Assembly: GCA_035294855.1 (NCBI GenBank)
Contig: DATGKD010000048.1
Span: forward strand, 1-21,557
DNA length: 21,557 nt
Direction of reading: 5' to 3'
From: DATGKD01 sp035294855
Lineage (GTDB): Bacteria > Actinomycetota > Acidimicrobiia > Acidimicrobiales > UBA8190
Within the stretch, counting starts at the first letter, position 1, and every line of letters starts with the position of its first letter. Shown in pieces: positions 1-7,879 of this stretch. The notes under the pieces are model-generated. The model did not search any database and was not told where the DNA came from. It worked only from the letters and a program-made list of their open reading frames with translations. The translations under genes were made by a program, and so were the position numbers.

Positions 1-84
1 GCGTCGCATCGCTCTAACTCCGTTTCGTCCCCAAGACGTTCTCGGGTTGTCACCAGCGTTGCGGGACGCCCCCGTTTCCGAACA

Positions 85-182
85 GGGCAGAAAGTCCATC
101 CCCACCAGGGCACAAGGTCCCGGTCGCCATACCGGCTTGGGCCTTTGGACTCTGTCCCCCACGAAGTCGTCACGATTAAGTG
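85..182 (+). promoter_or_regulatory. Triple DosR-like palindromes and possible -10 upstream of the first operon
   Basis: Three imperfect palindromes of the form GGG-N8-TCC or GGGnC-N4-GnCCC lie in tandem: GGGCAGAAAGTCCA (85-98), GGGCACAAGGTCCC (108-121) and GGGCCTTTGGACTC (139-152). The last two are 31 bp apart, the same spacing as the two boxes at 13061 and 13092. The third box is followed after 24 bp by TAAGTG (177-182), a possible -10. A transcript would then start near 189, about 50 nt before the GTG at 241. The similarity to the mycobacterial DosR box is visible, but the boxes are degenerate, so this is inference. Confidence 0.4.
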
Positions 183-240
183 GCTGGGTGGACGGGAGCG
201 GATCGATCCCGAGGGGGCATCTCGAGAGTCCGAGGTTGCG

Positions 241-660
241 GTGATCGACGACGGCATGGAGCGCTTGAGCCAGGAGGAGTCCCTGCGGCTGCTCGGCTCC
301 ACCGGTTTCGGGCGCATCGGCATCAGCCTCGGCGCGATGCCGGTCATCCTCCCCGTTGCCTTCATCCTGCTCGGTGGGGACATCGTCTTCCGCACCGGCG
401 AGGGAGCCAAGCTCCGTACCGCCCTCGACGACACCGTGGTGGCGTTCCAGGCCGATCAGGCCGATCCGGCGCGGCGCGAAGGTTGGAGCGTGCTCGTCGT
501 CGGCCGGGCGAGCGAAGTGCGCGGGGCGGACCTCGAGGCCTTGTCGCCCGTATCGCTCACCGCGTGGGCTCCGGGAGAGGGCGGGCACATCGTGCGGATC
601 CGTCCCGAGCTGGTCGCCGGACGTCGGATGCGCGACCCGAGCCCGAACTCCGAGGCATGA
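241..660 (+). CDS. Pyridoxamine 5'-phosphate oxidase-like flavin-barrel protein (paralogue 1)
   Basis: A protein of about 139 residues with the split-barrel fold of the PNPOx-like family (Pyridox_ox_2 type). Visible signatures are the N-terminal helix motif LSQEESLRLL, a GRIGI strand, then FRTGEGAKL, which matches the usual FRTxxGxK flavin-phosphate motif, and GWSVLVVG followed by a C-terminal R-I-R-P-E strand. Proteins of this type bind FMN, F420 or haem; the substrate cannot be told from sequence. I chose the GTG at 241 because GAGG at 232-235 sits 5 nt upstream; an in-frame ATG at 145 lies beyond the predicted promoter, and the ATG at 256 would also keep the domain. The stop overlaps the next ATG (ATGA, 657-660), so it is translationally coupled to the USP. 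DosR regulons of mycobacteria include related small proteins, which suits the stress-gene neighbourhood. Confidence 0.8.
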   Translation: MIDDGMERLSQEESLRLLGSTGFGRIGISLGAMPVILPVAFILLGGDIVFRTGEGAKLRTALDDTVVAFQADQADPARREGWSVLVVGRASEVRGADLEALSPVSLTAWAPGEGGHIVRIRPELVAGRRMRDPSPNSEA

Positions 661-1088
661 CCACCCCCCGCCGGGTGGTGGTCGGGGTGGACGGCTCGCA
701 GGCGTCGGCTCGGGGCGTCCGCTGGGCCGCCGACATCGCGTCGGACACCGGCGCCGAGGTGGTGGCCGTCCATGTGCTCGGACTCCTCGCCCACCTCGGT
801 CCGGACCCTGACGACGCGACGCCGAGCCAGTCGCATCGTGACGAGGTGCGCCACCGGTTCGAAGAGGAATGGTGCACAGGTCTGCGCCAAGCAGGTGTCG
901 CCCACGAGTGCCGGCTCGTGGAAGGCAGCCCCGTCGTCGCGCTCCTGGACACGGCCGCGCAGGTGGAGGCGGACCTGATCGTGGTGGGACGGCGCGGTGC
1001 CGGAGGGTTCCCCGGCCTCCAACTCGGTAGCACGAGCCTCCAGCTCGTGGAGCACGCGCAAGTGCCTGTCGTCGTCGTCCCGTCGTAA
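657..1088 (+). CDS. Universal stress protein, single UspA domain
   Basis: A 143-residue cytoplasmic protein made of one UspA domain. It opens with RRVVVGVDGSQASARGVRWA, the usual first strand and ATP-contacting Asp-Gly-Ser loop. It closes with VVGRRGAGGFPGLQLGSTS, which fits the G-2x-G-9x-G-(S/T) nucleotide-binding motif of ATP-binding USPs, then the VPVVVVP last strand. An ATP-binding, MJ0577-like USP is therefore likely. The ATG shares four bases with the preceding stop, and the GAPDH start follows after 32 bp, so the three genes form an operon. USPs are abundant in DosR-type hypoxia regulons; the exact function of this copy is unknown. Confidence 0.9.
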   Translation: MTTPRRVVVGVDGSQASARGVRWAADIASDTGAEVVAVHVLGLLAHLGPDPDDATPSQSHRDEVRHRFEEEWCTGLRQAGVAHECRLVEGSPVVALLDTAAQVEADLIVVGRRGAGGFPGLQLGSTSLQLVEHAQVPVVVVPS

Positions 1089-1120
1089 CCGATCGTCGTC
1101 CCAACAGAACAGGAGCGTCC

Positions 1121-2137
1121 ATGACGGTGAAAGTCGCCATCAACGGGTTCGGCCGCACGGGTCGTGCCCTGCTGCGCGCCGCGCGTCGCCCCGAGCTCGA
1201 CCTCGAGGTCGTCGTCGTGAACGACCTGGCGCCGCCGGACGCGCTCGCCCGGCTGCTGGCCCGCGACTCGGTCTTCGGCAGGCTCGAGGTTCCCGTCACC
1301 CTCGACGATGACACGATGACGGTCGGTACGTCGCCGGTGTGGCTGCTCTCCGAGCCCGACGTCAAGGCGCTGCCGTGGCGTGAGTTCGACGTCGACGTGG
1401 TGGTGGAGTCGACCGGCCGGTTCACCGCCCGGGACCTGGCAGCCGCTCATCTCGAAGCGGGTGCGCCACGGGTCATCGTGTCGGCGCCGTCCAAGGGCGC
1501 CGACGCCACGCTGGTCATGGGCGTGAACGACCACGAATTCGACCCCGCCCGCCACGTCGTGGTGTCCAACGCCTCGTGCACGACCAATTGCCTGGCGGTC
1601 ATGGCCAAGGTCCTCGACGACGCGTTCGGGATCGAAGAGGGGTTCATGACGACCGTGCACGCCTACACCGGCGACCAGTGCCTCGTCGACGCGGTGCACA
1701 AGGACCCGCGCCGGGCCCGGGCCGCGGCGATCAACATCGTCCCCACGACGACGGGCGCGGCACGGGCCATGGGCGTGGTCATGCCCCAGCTCGACGGGCG
1801 CCTCGACGGCTTCTCGTTGCGGGTGCCCGTGCCGGACGGCTCGGTGACCGATCTCGTGGCGACCCTGGGATCCGAGGTGACCGCGCCTGAGGTCAACGAG
1901 GCGTTCAAGGAACGGGCCCGTTCCGGGCCGCTCGCCGGTCGCCTGGAGTACAGCGAGGAGCCGCTCGTCTCGACGGACATCGTCGGCTCGCCCGCGTCCT
2001 GTGTGTTCGACGCCGGGCTCACCATGGCGCGCGGCCATCTGGTCAAGGTCATCGGGTGGTACGACAACGAGTGGGGTTACGCCAACCGCCTCGCCGAGCT
2101 GTGCCTCGTGGTGGGTGCCGCCGGGCCTCTGGTGTGA
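1121..2137 (+). CDS. gap: Glyceraldehyde-3-phosphate dehydrogenase, type I
   Basis: Oxidises and phosphorylates glyceraldehyde 3-phosphate to 1,3-bisphosphoglycerate with reduction of a nicotinamide cofactor, in glycolysis. The 338 residues are full length. The N-terminal Rossmann motif is INGFGRTGR (residues 7-15). The catalytic motif SNASCTTNC carries Cys153, and the base is His180 in TTVHAYTGDQ. The C-terminal WYDNEWGYANR motif is intact. Asp35 in VVNDL is the residue that usually favours NAD+ over NADP+, so an NAD-dependent glycolytic enzyme is the simplest reading. AGGAG at 1111-1115 supports the ATG. The placement is unusual: gap sits behind a USP and a flavin-barrel gene, not with pgk and tpi. 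It may be a second, stress-induced isozyme, but that depends on the rest of the genome. Confidence 0.96.
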   Translation: MTVKVAINGFGRTGRALLRAARRPELDLEVVVVNDLAPPDALARLLARDSVFGRLEVPVTLDDDTMTVGTSPVWLLSEPDVKALPWREFDVDVVVESTGRFTARDLAAAHLEAGAPRVIVSAPSKGADATLVMGVNDHEFDPARHVVVSNASCTTNCLAVMAKVLDDAFGIEEGFMTTVHAYTGDQCLVDAVHKDPRRARAAAINIVPTTTGAARAMGVVMPQLDGRLDGFSLRVPVPDGSVTDLVATLGSEVTAPEVNEAFKERARSGPLAGRLEYSEEPLVSTDIVGSPASCVFDAGLTMARGHLVKVIGWYDNEWGYANRLAELCLVVGAAGPLV

Positions 2138-2183
2138 CAAAGGCCCCTTGGCCCTGAGCCTCGGGGCTGCGACGCTCAAGGCA
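2134..2183 (+). promoter_or_regulatory. Possible DosR-like box and leaderless promoter
   Basis: GTGACAAAGGCCCC (2134-2147) matches the GGGnC-N4-GnCCC pattern with one mismatch and overlaps the gap stop codon. A weak -10 candidate, GACGCT (2171-2176), would place the transcript start at 2183, exactly the ATG of the next gene, which has no usable Shine-Dalgarno. The geometry repeats that of the boxes at 13061 and 15943, but both elements are weak here. Read-through from gap is an alternative. Confidence 0.3.
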
Positions 2184-2680
2184 TGTGGGTCGACCAGCGA
2201 GGGTCAGAAGAGCTTGCGATGCCCGAGTGCCTGCGGTTGTTGGCGCTCGCGGCCAAGAAGGGGCTGGTGGGTCGCATCGCCTTGTCCTCGACGCAGGCAC
2301 CGCTCGTGCACCCGGTGAACTTCTGCTACCGCGAGCGATCGGTGCTCGTCCGGCTCGGGGCGGGGACGATGGCCGAAAGGGCGTCGGGGGCGCTCGTGGC
2401 GTTCGAGGTCGACCACGTCGACCGTGCGAACGGCCGGGCGTGGAGCGTGCTCGTGCGGGGCCTCGCCACCCCGCTCGACGAACCCGCTCGTTCGGAGGCC
2501 ATGGGGTCTGCTCCGGACCCCCTCGTGCTCACGCCGGGGGACGTCGTGCTCAGCATTCGCCCCGACGTGGTCACGGGGCGTCGCTTTCCCCTACGCAACG
2601 GGCCCGAGCACGGTGCCGACCGGTCGTGGAGGAGCCGCGTCGTGGAAGCCGCCTCGAAGGTGCGGGTCTCGCCGCGCTAG
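2183..2680 (+). CDS. Pyridoxamine 5'-phosphate oxidase-like protein (paralogue 2, divergent flavin site)
   Basis: A 165-residue relative of the genes at 241 and 2760. It shares the N-terminal SEELAMPECLRLL helix, GLVGRIAL, HPVNFCY, VAFEVDHVD and AWSVLVRG, and the final strand LSIRPDVVTGRRF. Where paralogues 1 and 3 have FRTxxGxK, this copy reads VRLGAGTMAE, so the Thr and Lys that normally help to hold the flavin phosphate are missing. It may use another cofactor or none. The ATG at 2183 keeps the conserved SEEL helix; the ATG at 2219 would cut into it. No clear Shine-Dalgarno precedes 2183, which fits a leaderless transcript. A C-terminal tail rich in Arg and Ser follows the barrel. Confidence 0.75.
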   Translation: MWVDQRGSEELAMPECLRLLALAAKKGLVGRIALSSTQAPLVHPVNFCYRERSVLVRLGAGTMAERASGALVAFEVDHVDRANGRAWSVLVRGLATPLDEPARSEAMGSAPDPLVLTPGDVVLSIRPDVVTGRRFPLRNGPEHGADRSWRSRVVEAASKVRVSPR

Positions 2681-2686
2681 CGGCCG

Positions 2687-2707
2687 CCTGCCGGCGACCA
2701 CCGGCGG
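2687..2707. terminator. Weak GC hairpin, possible terminator
   Basis: CTGCCGG (2688-2694) pairs with CCGGCGG (2701-2707) around the loop CGACCA, including one G-U pair. It lies just after the TAG at 2678-2680. No T-run follows, so a role as an intrinsic terminator is only a possibility. Confidence 0.2.
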
Positions 2708-2759
2708 CACCGACAGGTGGCAAGGTGGTGCTCCCTGGCAACGGACCGAAGGAGATCGC

Positions 2760-3197
2760 GTGGCCGGACCCGAGGAGGCACCGCGAGAGGAAAGCGTCGT
2801 GGAGGAACTCAGCGAGCAGGAGTGTCTCGACCTGCTCGCTGACCACGCGGTGGGGCGGATCGTCTTCGTGGACCACGGGCAGCCCATGGCCCTTCCCGTG
2901 AACTACGTGGTGGACGGGCGCACCGTGGCATTCCGCACGGACCCGGGCACGAAGTTCGACGCCGCCACGCTCGGCCGGGTCGCCTTCGAGGTGGACGATG
3001 TGGCGAGCGACGCCCGCGAAGCCTGGAGCGTGCTGGTCAAGGGAATCGGGCGTGACATCACCGAGGCGATCGACGAGTGGTCCGAACGCGTGAGATCGCA
3101 GCGACTCGAGCCGTGGGCGGCAGGCGAGCGACATCACTGGATCGCCCTGGCCGACCGTTCGTTCTCCGGTCGTCGCATCCGAAGGGGCCCAGGGTGA
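2760..3197 (+). CDS. Pyridoxamine 5'-phosphate oxidase-like flavin-barrel protein (paralogue 3)
   Basis: A 145-residue split-barrel protein. Features in order are VEELSEQECLDLL, AVGRIVFVDHGQPMALPVNY, FRTDPGTKF (an intact FRTxxGxK flavin-phosphate motif), VAFEVDDV and AWSVLVKG. It ends with an Arg-rich SGRRIRRGPG strand typical of the family. It is closest in pattern to F420- or FMN-binding stress-associated members; the substrate is unknown. The GTG start is decided by AAGGAG at 2749-2754, 5 nt upstream, which is one of the best ribosome sites in the window. The reading frame is open further upstream, but that part overlaps paralogue 2 and lacks similarity to the family. Confidence 0.85.
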   Translation: MAGPEEAPREESVVEELSEQECLDLLADHAVGRIVFVDHGQPMALPVNYVVDGRTVAFRTDPGTKFDAATLGRVAFEVDDVASDAREAWSVLVKGIGRDITEAIDEWSERVRSQRLEPWAAGERHHWIALADRSFSGRRIRRGPG

Positions 3198-3287
3198 TCC
3201 CCCCGGACCGGCAATCGGGTTCACGACGACACCCGTCGACGGCGAGGCAACTGATGACCGACGAGGCGACCGACACAGGGGCGTGCG

Positions 3288-3725
3288 ATGGCCGATGACG
3301 TACGGACGATGACGACGATCGTGGTGGGTGTCGACGGTTCCGACGCGTCGCTCGACGCGTTGCGCTGGGCGGCCCAGGAGGCTCAGCTCACGGGCGCAAG
3401 CCTGGACGTGGTGACCGCCTGGGAGTACCCGACCGCGTTCGGCTGGGCACCACCGATACCTGCGGACTGGAATCCCGAGGAGGAGGCGAAACGGGATCTT
3501 GCCGAGTCCGTCGAGCGCACGCTGGGCAAGACCCCGGCGGTGAACGTGCGGCAGGTGGTCGTGGAGGGCCACCCGGCGCCGGTGCTGTTGGCCGCCGCTT
3601 CCCACGCCGACCTCCTCGTCGTGGGAAGCCGGGGACACGGCGCTTTCGTCGGCATGCTGGTGGGATCGGTGAGCGAGCATTGTGTCTCCCACGCCACGTG
3701 CCCGGTCGTGGTCGTCCGGGGCTGA
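3288..3725 (+). CDS. Universal stress protein, single UspA domain
   Basis: A 145-residue single UspA domain. It begins TTIVVGVDGSDASLDALRWA and ends with VVGSRGHGAFVGMLVGSVS followed by CPVVVVRG, the canonical G-2x-G-9x-G-S nucleotide motif. ATP binding is therefore likely. Its middle part (VTAWEYPTAFGWAPPIP) resembles each half of the tandem USP at 15992, which suggests the two are close relatives. The ATG at 3288 has AGGGG at 3276-3280 seven bases upstream; a second in-frame ATG at 3309 would start right at the domain. It lies 90 bp after paralogue 3 and 76 bp before the sensor kinase. In Mycobacterium a USP (Rv3134c) also precedes the DosR-DosS pair, but no response regulator is present here. 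Confidence 0.9.
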   Translation: MADDVRTMTTIVVGVDGSDASLDALRWAAQEAQLTGASLDVVTAWEYPTAFGWAPPIPADWNPEEEAKRDLAESVERTLGKTPAVNVRQVVVEGHPAPVLLAAASHADLLVVGSRGHGAFVGMLVGSVSEHCVSHATCPVVVVRG

Positions 3726-3801
3726 TGTCCCGCACGCCACGCACTCCCGACTGGTGACCGAACAGATCGCTCACCAGAACTTCGACGACGGAGAAGCATC
3801 T

Positions 3802-5226
<1,425 letters not shown>

Positions 5227-5385
5227 CCACGCACCAAAGGACGACCCGTCGCGACGAGGGCGGCGTCGGCAAGGCGGAACGCCTCGACGATGGTTCCCAC
5301 GTCCGGGCAATTCAGCGACGTGTCTCGCGCCTGTGACGCGGCCACGTGGCGCAACTCCTCATGGCTGACGAGACGGTCCGAGAAA

Positions 5386-5429
5386 GGGACTTTCGACCCT
5401 GCGACCGACGGCCGACGCGCACTTAGAGT
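5386..5429 (+). promoter_or_regulatory. DosR-like box and -10 for the 69-residue protein
   Basis: GGGACTTTCGACCC (5386-5399) is the best match in the window to the mycobacterial DosR core GGGACTTTAGTCCC, with 12 of 14 identical. After a 24-bp gap comes TAGAGT (5424-5429), a TAnnnT -10. This predicts a transcript start near 5436 and a box centre at about -43. The region 5227-5385 upstream of it holds no gene that I can support. Confidence 0.55.
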
Positions 5430-5473
5430 GTGAGTCGCGGGCGGCCCGAGATGCAGGTCCGAGGGGAGTCAAG

Positions 5474-5683
5474 GTGGGGTCGAACGGGGGCACCGCGGCC
5501 GGCTCGCTGGACGAGGCCATCGCCTCCTTGACGCACGCTGCGGGCGTGATCGACAGGCTGTGCGCCACGTCGAGCCCCTCTGTCGAATTCCTCGACGCCA
5601 GCCTGGCGGTCCACAAGGCGCTCGTCGCACTGGTGGACTCCGGGACAACACCTGGGCCCGCGGTGTTCCTGGGCACGCCTTGA
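5474..5683 (+). CDS. Small hypothetical protein, 69 residues
   Basis: I do not recognise this protein. It is acidic and mostly helical in character, beginning MGSNGGTAAGSLDEAIASLT, with Ala- and Leu-rich stretches around ASLAVHKALVALVD and no cysteine cluster or membrane segment; it has one Cys. The case for a real gene is the GTG start with GGGAG at 5464-5468 five bases upstream, together with the strong DosR-like promoter ending at 5429. It is a single-gene unit convergent with the hydrogenase operon: its stop at 5681-5683 lies 44 bp from the end of the DUF6390-like gene. Its role is unknown; small helical proteins are common in hypoxia regulons. Confidence 0.6.
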   Translation: MGSNGGTAAGSLDEAIASLTHAAGVIDRLCATSSPSVEFLDASLAVHKALVALVDSGTTPGPAVFLGTP

Positions 5684-5727
5684 TTCGGACGTGATCGCGC
5701 GAGGGGGGCGAATCGGAGAAGCCGCGT

Positions 5728-6525
5728 TCAGCCTCCTCGACGGTCGCAGGCCACGACCGGTCCCGGCTTGGGCAAGCTGTTCACCGCACGCAAGGTCCGT
5801 GCCGTGGTTCTGCGCAAGGACCGGGCAGCTGCAGGGTGCAGTCGGTCGCACACCCAGTCCCAGTGCAAGGAGACCGTGTCCCCCGGGCGGAGCCCTCGCA
5901 CGAGCCGGACACCGTGGGAGCCCGCCCGGACCTGCTCGACCCGCTCCTCGCCGAGGGCCAGCCGGTGGCCTTCGAAGGTCAGGACCCGGTTGCGTACGGT
6001 GACCACGTCGCCCTCCGCGCTGACGACGGTTCCCCACCGGATCCGGCACCGGTCGAGCACCGTCAGCGGGGCGCCGTCCATGCCAGCACGCAGCAACCCC
6101 AGCCAAGGGTAGACACCGAAGACGTGAAAGCTGTGATGTGCGACTGCTCCGAAGGGCACGGCCGCGGCGACGGCCTCGAAGTCAGCACCCGCCCGCTTCC
6201 CGAAGCGATCATCGAGCGACGCGACGAGCACGCCGGACGGCACGCGGTCGAGGAGGTCGTTGCCCACCCAGTAGGCCTCGACCACGCGCCGATCGAGCGG
6301 GTCGTCGATCCGGTTGCACGCCGCGATGAGCTGAAGGTAGGGCCACGCCCCCTCGAAGCGCGTCGCCAGCGACGCGAGGCTCCGCAGATCGGTTCCTTCG
6401 GCCGCGGTCCCGAACACCTCGGCGGCGTCGGCCGGCCCGCAGTAGCCGAGGGCGTTGGGGGGGTAGGCGTAGCGGGCGAAGAGCACCGGACCCGCGGCGG
6501 ATCCCAGCACCGCCGACGACGTCAT
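5728..6525 (-). CDS. DUF6390-like hydrogenase-operon protein
   Basis: The last gene of the hydrogenase operon, 265 residues. It begins with an Ala/Gly-rich segment followed by FARYAYPPNALGYCGPADA, which resembles the DUF6390 family of actinobacterial hydrogenase loci. The N-terminal two thirds contain YLQLIAACNRIDDPLDRRVVEAYW and HHSFHVFGVYPW. The last part (about 180-245) looks like a small beta-rich domain ending LRPGDTVSLHWDWVCDRL, reminiscent of the substrate or Fe-carrier handling seen in HypC-type folds, but I can only note the resemblance. The ATG overlaps the stop of the EamA gene (ATGA, 6522-6525), so translation is coupled. The reading frame continues upstream, but inside the EamA gene. 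Function unknown; the location argues for a role in hydrogenase assembly or activity. The family assignment is from memory. Confidence 0.8.
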   Translation of the reverse strand: MTSSAVLGSAAGPVLFARYAYPPNALGYCGPADAAEVFGTAAEGTDLRSLASLATRFEGAWPYLQLIAACNRIDDPLDRRVVEAYWVGNDLLDRVPSGVLVASLDDRFGKRAGADFEAVAAAVPFGAVAHHSFHVFGVYPWLGLLRAGMDGAPLTVLDRCRIRWGTVVSAEGDVVTVRNRVLTFEGHRLALGEERVEQVRAGSHGVRLVRGLRPGDTVSLHWDWVCDRLHPAAARSLRRTTARTLRAVNSLPKPGPVVACDRRGG

Positions 6526-7526
6526 CGCGCCCTCGGTCTCGACAGTGCGGGCTGCCGCGGCCAGGCTCGCACGACGGCCCCCGTCCCCACAGCCACGAGC
6601 ACGAGTCCGATGGCTTGGGGGGCGAGACCCCGGTGCCCGGCCGCCGCGTCGAGGAGCGAGGTCACGATGACGCTCGCCGCGAGCACCGACGCCACGTCGA
6701 TGGCACGGGCGCGCGCCAGCGCGGCCATCCACGTGGCCACGTAGACGGCGAGCAGGGAACCGGTCACGACGATCCACCCCAGCTGGTGCGCGTCGAGGCG
6801 GACGAGCGCATCGATGTGGTGAGTCAGCACCAGGTATCCCAGGAGCACGACCGCGCCTATCGACATGCGCGCGTTGGCGACCGCGGCGGGGGAGAGCGCC
6901 GCCAGCAACCGCTTGGCCACGACGGTCTCGACGGCCCACAACACCGTGGCGGCGAGCACCAGCGCCTGACCCTGCGTCGCGACCAGGTGGCCCACGCCGC
7001 CGGTCACCGCCACCTGGCCCCCCACCAGGAGGCACACCGCGGCCACGTTCCACCCTGATATCCGTTCCCCGAGGAACGGCACGGCCATCAGGGCCACCCA
7101 CAGCACCAAGGTGTCATGCAAGAAGGCGGCCGGCTCGGCCGCCGTGTGGGCCAGACCGACGAAGAAGAGGACGAAGGCGACACCTCCCCCCACGATCCCC
7201 ACGTAGGCGAGCCCCACCCAATGCCGCGCGCCGAGGGCGCGCCAGGAATCGAGCGAGGCTCCGCGGCGATCGGACTGCCGGCCCCGGGCCACGAGCGAAC
7301 CCGCCAGGAGCAGCACTGCCGCCACGGCGTTCTTGGCGGAGGTGTACACGGCGGCCTGCCGGACGGCGTGGACCCCGTAGCTGTTGACGAAGATCGCGAT
7401 CCCGCTCACGACGGCGGTCACACCCGCGATCTCCAACCCTCCGAAGCGCCGAGACAGAAGGTGTCGGCCGGAGCGCACGATGTCACGTGATGCGAACGCC
7501 CTCGGTTCTGGCGTGGTGCCGGTCAT
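6522..7526 (-). CDS. EamA/DMT-family membrane transporter
   Basis: A 334-residue integral membrane protein with the two-repeat EamA (drug/metabolite transporter) layout and about ten hydrophobic segments. Examples are IAGVTAVVSGIAIFVNSYGV, WVGLAYVGIVGGGVAFVLFF, LVLWVALMAVPFLGERISGW, ALVLAATVLWAVETVVAKRL and AIGLVLVAVGTGAVVRAW. The typical end-of-repeat motif FLGERIS is present after segment 4. The cargo cannot be inferred from sequence. Its position between hypC and the DUF6390-like gene, with four-base overlaps on both sides, ties it to the hydrogenase. Import of a cofactor precursor or metal, or export of a metabolite, are possible roles but are speculation. The cytoplasmic N-terminus is basic (SGRHLLSRRF). 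Confidence 0.9.
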   Translation of the reverse strand: MTGTTPEPRAFASRDIVRSGRHLLSRRFGGLEIAGVTAVVSGIAIFVNSYGVHAVRQAAVYTSAKNAVAAVLLLAGSLVARGRQSDRRGASLDSWRALGARHWVGLAYVGIVGGGVAFVLFFVGLAHTAAEPAAFLHDTLVLWVALMAVPFLGERISGWNVAAVCLLVGGQVAVTGGVGHLVATQGQALVLAATVLWAVETVVAKRLLAALSPAAVANARMSIGAVVLLGYLVLTHHIDALVRLDAHQLGWIVVTGSLLAVYVATWMAALARARAIDVASVLAASVIVTSLLDAAAGHRGLAPQAIGLVLVAVGTGAVVRAWPRQPALSRPRAR

Positions 7527-7879
7527 GGTCGCTCCTCGGGCTCGTCGCGGGCTGGATCGGTGCGCCTCGAGGCGGTGGGCCTAGGAACGGTGCGGTCGGC
7601 ATCGGCGGCCGCTGCCGCCACGCCCCACGCATCGCGGCGCGATGGAAAGACGCCTGCCGGATCGCGGACGCGCCACGCGTCCAGGGTCGCCGCCACTTGC
7701 GCTTCGTCTGCCGCGGCCAGCGCGTAGCCGCTGTGCACGACGAGCCACGTCCCCGGACGCGGGCGCCGTCCGTCGTAGGCCAGCAGCGCCACGTCGTGCC
7801 GCTTCCCGTCGAGGTCCTCCACCGTCACCCGGTCTCCTGACGGCTCGTCGACCACTCGGTGGAGCCGGCTCATGCACAC
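7523..7879 (-). CDS. hypC: Hydrogenase maturation chaperone HypC
   Basis: HypC/HybG-type chaperones carry the Fe(CN)2CO group with HypD and deliver it to the large-subunit precursor. The essential N-terminal Met-Cys is present (MCMSRLHRVV), which fixes the GTG at 7879-7877 as start. Also visible are a central beta strand KRHDVALLAY, and GTWLVVHSGYALAAADEAQ, the family's conserved PGxWVLVHxGxA segment. At 118 residues it is longer than usual (about 75-95), with an Arg/Asp/Pro-rich C-terminal tail from about residue 72. It overlaps the protease gene by 10 bp and the EamA gene by 4 bp. HypA, B, D, E and F are not in this window and must be encoded elsewhere if the enzyme is assembled. Confidence 0.85.
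   Translation of the reverse strand: MCMSRLHRVVDEPSGDRVTVEDLDGKRHDVALLAYDGRRPRPGTWLVVHSGYALAAADEAQVAATLDAWRVRDPAGVFPSRRDAWGVAAAAADADRTVPRPTASRRTDPARDEPEERP

Noticed and set aside
557..2179. Long minus-strand open frame opposite the USP and gap genes.
   Set aside because: Its sequence is Arg/His/Asp-rich and motif-free, as expected for antisense frames in GC-rich DNA; gap on the plus strand is certain.
3254..3298. 14-codon reading frame from ATG 3254 overlapping the USP start, a possible leader peptide.
   Set aside because: It has a weak ribosome site and no attenuator-like structure; short frames are expected by chance.
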